Assembly: GCA_913051775.1 (NCBI GenBank)
Contig: CAJXCL010000011.1
Span: 1 to 46,161 of the forward strand
DNA: 46,161 nucleotides
Source: an uncultured Nitrospirota bacterium
Lineage (GTDB): Bacteria > Nitrospinota > Nitrospinia > CAJXCL01
Direction: 5' to 3'
Shown here piece by piece: positions 41,506-46,161 of the stretch. Position 1 is the first letter of the stretch. Each line of letters opens with the position of its first letter. The position numbers and the translations under genes are program-made. The notes under the pieces are model-generated. The model did not search any database, had not been told where the DNA came from, and saw only the letters and a list, made by a program, of their open reading frames with translations.

Positions 41506-43728
41506 ATGTTTTTTTTAAAACTTACAGTCTTATACATTTTAATTTACGGAATTATGTTTTTGTCCGGCTGGGGGATTTGTGAAAATGTTTGTAAAGGGAA
41601 AAATGCTGAGTATAAATTGCTTTTAGCCCCTATTATTGGGATTATACCTTTAGCAACGATACCGATGTATTTCAGCTTTTTAGGTTTCAAAGCTGCAATA
41701 TCCGGTTGGATTACATTTATTGTTTTTGCTTCTATATCTCTGTATTATTTAATAAAATATCCTGCTTCTTTTAAAAAGGCAAACTATCATTCTCCCTACC
41801 TGCTTTTATTTTTAATCTTAGCGGTTAGCCCGTCTTTTGTAATTATCTTGAAGGCAGGCTACCTGACAACTACTCTTCAAAGCTATTCCTCCCCTATTAT
41901 TTATCTTTCTGAATATTTTTCACAAAATTCAGCTATTGATAAAGTTAATCTCAACTTTTACAAACCACTTACAAATATGTTTGTAGAAGTATCTAAAGTT
42001 ACACCCTTTGTCGGTCATCTGTTTTTCATTGCGACAATCTCTTCTATTCTCAATATCCTTCCTTACAAACTGTATCTTATTCTGTCTGGAATAGGGGGAT
42101 CAATCATCCCAATAAGCGTTTTCATTGCCTGTAAGGAAGGTTTTAAGTTAGAAAAAAAAATTACCTTACTCATTTCTTTCTTGATCTCTATAAATATTTC
42201 TTATTTTTTCTGGCCAATGATTGGACATTTTCCATTTATAACAGGGATTGTTTATTTAATTTTAGGATTTGGATTCATCCCAGGCATGCTTGAATGTAAG
42301 GAACGAAGGGATTACATTTTCTATTCTTTAATTTTTGCGGGCCTAATGTCCATTTATTTTCAACTGATGCCTTATATCTTTGGAGTGGTTATATTGTACA
42401 TTTTTTTACGAAAAAAAATTTCATTTCAAAATCTTTTAATGACGCTGAAAAATATCGGAATAATATCTCTTATAACTTTTACAATAACTCCATTTGTATT
42501 TATTTTTTTAGTGAGACGCAGTCTTGAATTTACCGCCATCACTTCAAAAATTCCAAAAAATGTCCCAAGGTTTCCATACATGGAAGAATTATTCGGGTTT
42601 GGACAACATTTTTCCATGCGTCACGATGGGTCATTAAAATATTATCTACTCCTGCTTTTTACCATAATTCTTATATGGTTTATCTGCGCAGGTCTATATA
42701 ACTGCTTAAAAAATAGAAATATTATTTTTTTGTCTGTATGCGGGTTCATTTTTATTTTAGGAGCCTACTTTTCTTTAATTGATTTCACTTATCATTTTTA
42801 TAAACATTCTATTATTGGCGTTTTCATGATGACCTCCACTCTTGTTATTGGAGGAGATTTTTTATACAAAAAAATAAATCATAAGATTATTAAAATATCT
42901 ATTGTGTCAGTATTGCTTGTTTTTATTGTGCTAAATGTTAGAACCTATATAAAGGTTGCTCTTAAAAGTTCTCATTCTATAGTTACCAAGTCGTATATTG
43001 ATTTAGAGAATATCTCCAAGATTGTACCTGGTAACAAGCGTATACTGGTTAATTCACAAAACCCTACTGAAGAGGTGTGGATTTCATATTTCCTTAAAGG
43101 TAGTAAAATAAAACTGAGGGGAGCAATCGAGCCATGGGGATTCTGGATTTTCTCTCATTATTCCGGAAAACCTAATTTTAATTTCTTTTATGATTTTAAA
43201 AAAGATAAAATAGATTACACCTTGTCCAATAAGAGCAGACATAAAGCTGACATTGTCAACGTGGATTTTGGTGAAATTGCATATGAAAATGAGGATTATA
43301 TTCTCTCAAAAAATATTCCAAATCCATACCTGCTTAAAGGGTGGCATAATCCTGAGAAAAATAATAGCAGTGTATTCAGATGGACACAGAAAGAAAGTTT
43401 TGTTTTATTTAGAAGGCCGTATAAAAACTCGGTTCTTCATATAAAAGGGACTGTCCCTTCTGTTCACAAAAAACCAATTGAAATCATAATAAAAATTAAT
43501 GATAAGTTAATTGACAAATTTTCCTCAGATGAATCTTTAGATATTGATAAACAGTATCCATTAGACCAATATCCGCTAAAAAATAACAATAACGAACTAT
43601 CCATTATTCTAAGCGATACTTTTGTCCCAAATGAGCTCTGGGGTTACAATGATTTGAGAAGGCTGGGAATGAGGATCTATGGTATAAATATATTTCCTTT
43701 AAAAAATATAGCTAAAAACAACATATAA
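41506..43728 (+). CDS. Large polytopic membrane protein, putative GT-C-like transferase
   Basis: 740 residues. About ten to twelve membrane helices occupy residues ~1-480, then a soluble C-terminal domain of about 260 residues with ISKIVPGNKRILVNSQNPTE, YFLKGSKIKLRG and FVPNELWGYNDLRRLGMRIY. The layout resembles GT-C or YfhO-type enzymes and the protein at 32403-34409, although I cannot name the family. An early acidic/hydrophobic motif (SYSSPIIYLSEYFSQNSAID) lies in the first extracytoplasmic loop. It probably glycosylates a surface polymer using a polyprenyl-linked donor. Confidence 0.65.
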   Translation: MFFLKLTVLYILIYGIMFLSGWGICENVCKGKNAEYKLLLAPIIGIIPLATIPMYFSFLGFKAAISGWITFIVFASISLYYLIKYPASFKKANYHSPYLLLFLILAVSPSFVIILKAGYLTTTLQSYSSPIIYLSEYFSQNSAIDKVNLNFYKPLTNMFVEVSKVTPFVGHLFFIATISSILNILPYKLYLILSGIGGSIIPISVFIACKEGFKLEKKITLLISFLISINISYFFWPMIGHFPFITGIVYLILGFGFIPGMLECKERRDYIFYSLIFAGLMSIYFQLMPYIFGVVILYIFLRKKISFQNLLMTLKNIGIISLITFTITPFVFIFLVRRSLEFTAITSKIPKNVPRFPYMEELFGFGQHFSMRHDGSLKYYLLLLFTIILIWFICAGLYNCLKNRNIIFLSVCGFIFILGAYFSLIDFTYHFYKHSIIGVFMMTSTLVIGGDFLYKKINHKIIKISIVSVLLVFIVLNVRTYIKVALKSSHSIVTKSYIDLENISKIVPGNKRILVNSQNPTEEVWISYFLKGSKIKLRGAIEPWGFWIFSHYSGKPNFNFFYDFKKDKIDYTLSNKSRHKADIVNVDFGEIAYENEDYILSKNIPNPYLLKGWHNPEKNNSSVFRWTQKESFVLFRRPYKNSVLHIKGTVPSVHKKPIEIIIKINDKLIDKFSSDESLDIDKQYPLDQYPLKNNNNELSIILSDTFVPNELWGYNDLRRLGMRIYGINIFPLKNIAKNNI

Positions 43729-43796
43729 AAATCTATTGCCCTTTATCTTTTAAAGGATGTAGAAAAACCGGAATTATTTTATGCAGGGATGCCTAA

Positions 43797-45020
43797 ATGG
43801 ATACAGAGACAAACAGTGAAGAGATTGATGTAGAAAAAATAATGGGAAAAATACAAGACAGTATCAAAAAGAAGGAGGAACAGGGAATTTACAGCAATGA
43901 AGATACTGAAATGGTTAATACAGGACCATTTATGAAAAATAATGACCCCTGGGACGACATGAACAAATTCCTGAACGATTTAAATTTATGTTGGGACCCG
44001 AGGAAAGACAGTCCAATAACTACCCATAGAATATATACCGGTCCACTTGTCGTTTTTATAAAGAAGGTGATGAGAAAAATTTTAAAATTCTTTCGAATTC
44101 CTAATTTACTACTATCGAGGCAGGCAGCATTTAACTTCCAGGTATTAAAAGCCATTAATTACTTAACTGCTGATATGCCTGTTGAAGGCAGCTCTCTCTC
44201 AAAAAAAATCTATGAATTGAAGCGAGAAAATACACTGCTGAGACAGCGACTGGACCTTATATTGGCGGAGATTGAGAAAAAATATGATTTGCCGGAACAA
44301 GCAGCGGTTAGCATTGTTCGTGAAAAGAATCGCACGGAAAACCATAACTATCTCCTGTTTGAAAATAAGTTCAGAGGTGATAGAGAAGAAATAAAAAAAA
44401 GACTTGAATTTTACCTGCCGTTATTTAAAAAAGCAGACAATGTGCTTGATATCGGCTGTGGAAGAGGCGAGTTCCTTGAGATGCTGAATGACCAAGGCAT
44501 TAATGCGACAGGTATCGATACTAACGAGGCGATGGTTTCTTTTTGTAATGAAATAAAACTGAAAGTCCAGCAGGCAGAAGCTATAACTTATTTGTCCTCT
44601 GTTAGCGATGCTTCATTGGGAGGACTTATTGCTTCCCATGTCATAGAACACTTTAGTAATGATTTGCTTGATCAGTTTACAAAACTTTGCTTCCTGAAAC
44701 TGAAAAATGGAGCTTCTATAGTTTTTGAAACGCCAAACCCATTGTCAATAGTTGTGTCAGCAACAAATTTTCACCTCGATTTATCACATGTTAAGCCCTT
44801 GCACCCGGAAACTGTTAAATTTCTACTGGAGTCTAATGGCTTTACAGATGTTCATATTCACTATTTTTCGCCTTTTCCTGACGACATGAAATTTGAATTT
44901 ATTAAAGATTCTTTTTTTTCTTCAAAGAAAAAAACTGTTGATCAGTTAAATAAGAATTTTCAAAAATTAAATGACCTTCTTTACGGTTATCAGGACTATG
45001 CGGTTATAGGTAAGAAATAA
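43797..45020 (+). CDS. SAM-dependent methyltransferase with coiled-coil N-terminus (WbdD-like)
   Basis: 407 residues. The first ~180 residues are charged and helical with a coiled-coil segment (LSKKIYELKRENTLLRQRLD). The methyltransferase domain starts with VLDIGCGRGEFLEML at 216-230 and continues with GIDTNEAMV, HVIEHFSND, FETPNPLSIVVSATNFHLD and THVRPLHPE-like SHVKPLHPET. This combination is common in O-antigen clusters, where WbdD-type enzymes cap and measure polysaccharide chains. It is immediately followed by a glycosyltransferase of the type usually paired with such methyltransferases. Intact. Confidence 0.88.
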   Translation: MDTETNSEEIDVEKIMGKIQDSIKKKEEQGIYSNEDTEMVNTGPFMKNNDPWDDMNKFLNDLNLCWDPRKDSPITTHRIYTGPLVVFIKKVMRKILKFFRIPNLLLSRQAAFNFQVLKAINYLTADMPVEGSSLSKKIYELKRENTLLRQRLDLILAEIEKKYDLPEQAAVSIVREKNRTENHNYLLFENKFRGDREEIKKRLEFYLPLFKKADNVLDIGCGRGEFLEMLNDQGINATGIDTNEAMVSFCNEIKLKVQQAEAITYLSSVSDASLGGLIASHVIEHFSNDLLDQFTKLCFLKLKNGASIVFETPNPLSIVVSATNFHLDLSHVKPLHPETVKFLLESNGFTDVHIHYFSPFPDDMKFEFIKDSFFSSKKKTVDQLNKNFQKLNDLLYGYQDYAVIGKK

Positions 45021-45041
45021 AGAGTGAGGAATTTTTGATCT

Positions 45042-46161
45042 ATGATTAAAGTAGCGTTTGTTGTTCAGCGATATGGTTTGGAAGTAAACGGCGGCGCTGA
45101 ACTAGAATGCCGATGGACTGCCGAACATATGTCTAAATATTGGGATATTGACATTCTTACCACCTGCGCTATTGATTACGATACCTGGAAGGATGAATAT
45201 AAGCCCGGTAAAGATGTCATTAACGGGATTTCTATAAGGCGTTTTTCAGTGGATGGAGAAAGAGATAAAAAGTTTAATCAATTTTCCGATATCGTACTTA
45301 ATAATAAAAACAGCAGGAATATTGAGTTAGAATGGATGAGGTTACAGGGACCATATTCCACCACGCTTTTTAATTATTTGGAAGAGAAGAAGGAGTATTA
45401 TGACTATTTCATATTTTTTACGTATCTTTATGCCACTACATTTTTTGGTCTTCCTATCGTTAAGAATAAAGCGCTGATGGTTCCCACAGCCCATGATGAA
45501 CCGGCTATTTATTTAAAAATATTTGATGAATTATTCGATCAGCCCGTGCGCATCATATTTAATTCACAGCAGGAAATGAATTTCCTCCGTCGAAGATTTA
45601 AAAACCTTCGAGAGGGGGACATTATTGGAGTCGGAATTAATTGCCCAGATCATTTTGACGGCAATAGGTTTTGCAGAAAATACAACATAAAAAATGACTT
45701 TTTGTTATATATTGGGAGAATCGATACCGGTAAAGGTTGTAAAGAACTGTTTGATTTTTTTTTAAAATTTAAGAAAGAAAATAAAATAAGAACTAAGTTA
45801 GTCTTGTTAGGCAAGCCTCAAATGGGCATACCTAAATCAAGCGAAATCATACATTTAGGATTTGTTTCCGAACAGGATAAGTTTGACGCGCTTGACGCAT
45901 CCCGCTTTCTCATAATGCCCTCCTTTTATGAAAGTCTGTCTATGGTTACCCTTGAAGCGTTCTTTACAAAAACCCCTGTTTTGGCCAATGGAAGGTGTTT
46001 GGTTTTAAAAGACCTGTGCAGAAAAAGTAATGGTGGATTGTATTACACCAATTATGCCGAGTTCTCAGAATGTCTTAACTTTATGTTAGAAAATAATGAA
46101 ATTTCAAGAAAACTTGGGAGCCAAGGAGCAGTTTTTGCTAAAATGAATTACAATTGGGATA
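45042..46161 (+). CDS. Glycosyltransferase, GT4/GT-B type (3' end outside window)
   Basis: ATG at 45042, preceded by GTGAGGA; open for 373 residues to the window end. The N-terminus MIKVAFVVQRYGLEVNGGAE is typical of GT-B glycosyltransferases adjacent to O-antigen methyltransferases. The C-terminal Rossmann half has LLYIGRIDTGKGCKELF and the nucleotide-binding E-x7-E: PSFYESLSMVTLEAFFTKTP followed by VLANGRCLVL. It transfers sugars from nucleotide donors, inverting or retaining not determined. It continues the polysaccharide operon with the preceding methyltransferase. Confidence 0.9.
   Translation, partial: MIKVAFVVQRYGLEVNGGAELECRWTAEHMSKYWDIDILTTCAIDYDTWKDEYKPGKDVINGISIRRFSVDGERDKKFNQFSDIVLNNKNSRNIELEWMRLQGPYSTTLFNYLEEKKEYYDYFIFFTYLYATTFFGLPIVKNKALMVPTAHDEPAIYLKIFDELFDQPVRIIFNSQQEMNFLRRRFKNLREGDIIGVGINCPDHFDGNRFCRKYNIKNDFLLYIGRIDTGKGCKELFDFFLKFKKENKIRTKLVLLGKPQMGIPKSSEIIHLGFVSEQDKFDALDASRFLIMPSFYESLSMVTLEAFFTKTPVLANGRCLVLKDLCRKSNGGLYYTNYAEFSECLNFMLENNEISRKLGSQGAVFAKMNYNWD

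Noticed and set aside
1-46161. tRNA, rRNA, CRISPR arrays or prophage
   Set aside because: I scanned for T-loop (GGTTCGAATCC-like) words, repeat-spacer periodicity and phage structural motifs and found no convincing candidate; this was by eye, not by covariance search.

Overview
The window reads as a stretch of chromosome (probably a metagenome-derived or otherwise poorly studied lineage) from a low-GC, Gram-negative, menaquinone-using bacterium. The evidence is LpxK (lipid A), MltG, an exported cyclophilin, a lipoprotein, and the C-terminal end of MqnC (futalosine menaquinone route). The mixture of archease, a bacterial deoxyhypusine synthase homologue, a CheX/CheY pair, a two-permease DUF990-type ABC exporter and many intergenic heptad repeats would fit Desulfobacterota or a neighbouring anaerobic phylum. 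That placement is inference; there is no rRNA or other marker to settle it. I found no tRNA, rRNA or CRISPR array.

Layout. 1-24.5 kb is mainly housekeeping: mqnC (partial), nth, an ABC-2 exporter whose ATPase is separated from its permeases by a repeat-filled gap, a deoxyhypusine synthase homologue facing topA, then argH, an exported TldD-like protein, ruvX, mltG and dxr on the plus strand, and an RlpA-like protein on the minus strand. A decayed cheY-cheX pair follows, then archease, a phosphatidylcholine-synthase-like enzyme, a coiled-coil/LapA pair, a FabK/NMO-like flavoenzyme, argC, trpS and lpxK. 24.5-31.3 kb is an accessory, degenerating stretch: a helix-turn-helix remnant, a relatively GC-rich Kelch protein and GC-rich element, a flavodoxin-like reductase, an acyl carrier protein, a 478-bp inverted-repeat cassette around a frameshifted 23S-rRNA-IVP-like gene, a broken comM, a cyclophilin, an XRE regulator and a broken PHP-domain gene. 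31.3-46.2 kb is a surface-glycan locus: glycosyltransferases, two large polytopic membrane proteins, two radical SAM/SPASM proteins, a B12-type radical SAM protein, a nucleotide-sugar dehydratase, a WbdD-like methyltransferase and a glycosyltransferase running off the end. Remnants of a sulfatase, a radical SAM enzyme and an epimerase lie between them.

Two themes stand out. First, gene decay is heavy: eight genes or fragments are recognisably broken (cheY, cheX, HTH, IVP-like, comM, PHP, sulfatase, SDR), plus a radical SAM C-terminal relic and possibly one more small ORF. Most break by point nonsense codons, single-base slips in homopolymers, or internal deletions. Chemotaxis (cheY/cheX) and natural transformation (comM) are among the losses. 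Second, intergenic space is packed with dispersed repeats of several families. One of these, an (A/T)-rich inverted repeat pair that bounds an IVP-like gene, looks like a mobile element organised like the intervening sequences of 23S rRNA but sitting outside an rRNA gene. This is the best candidate for an under-described system here.
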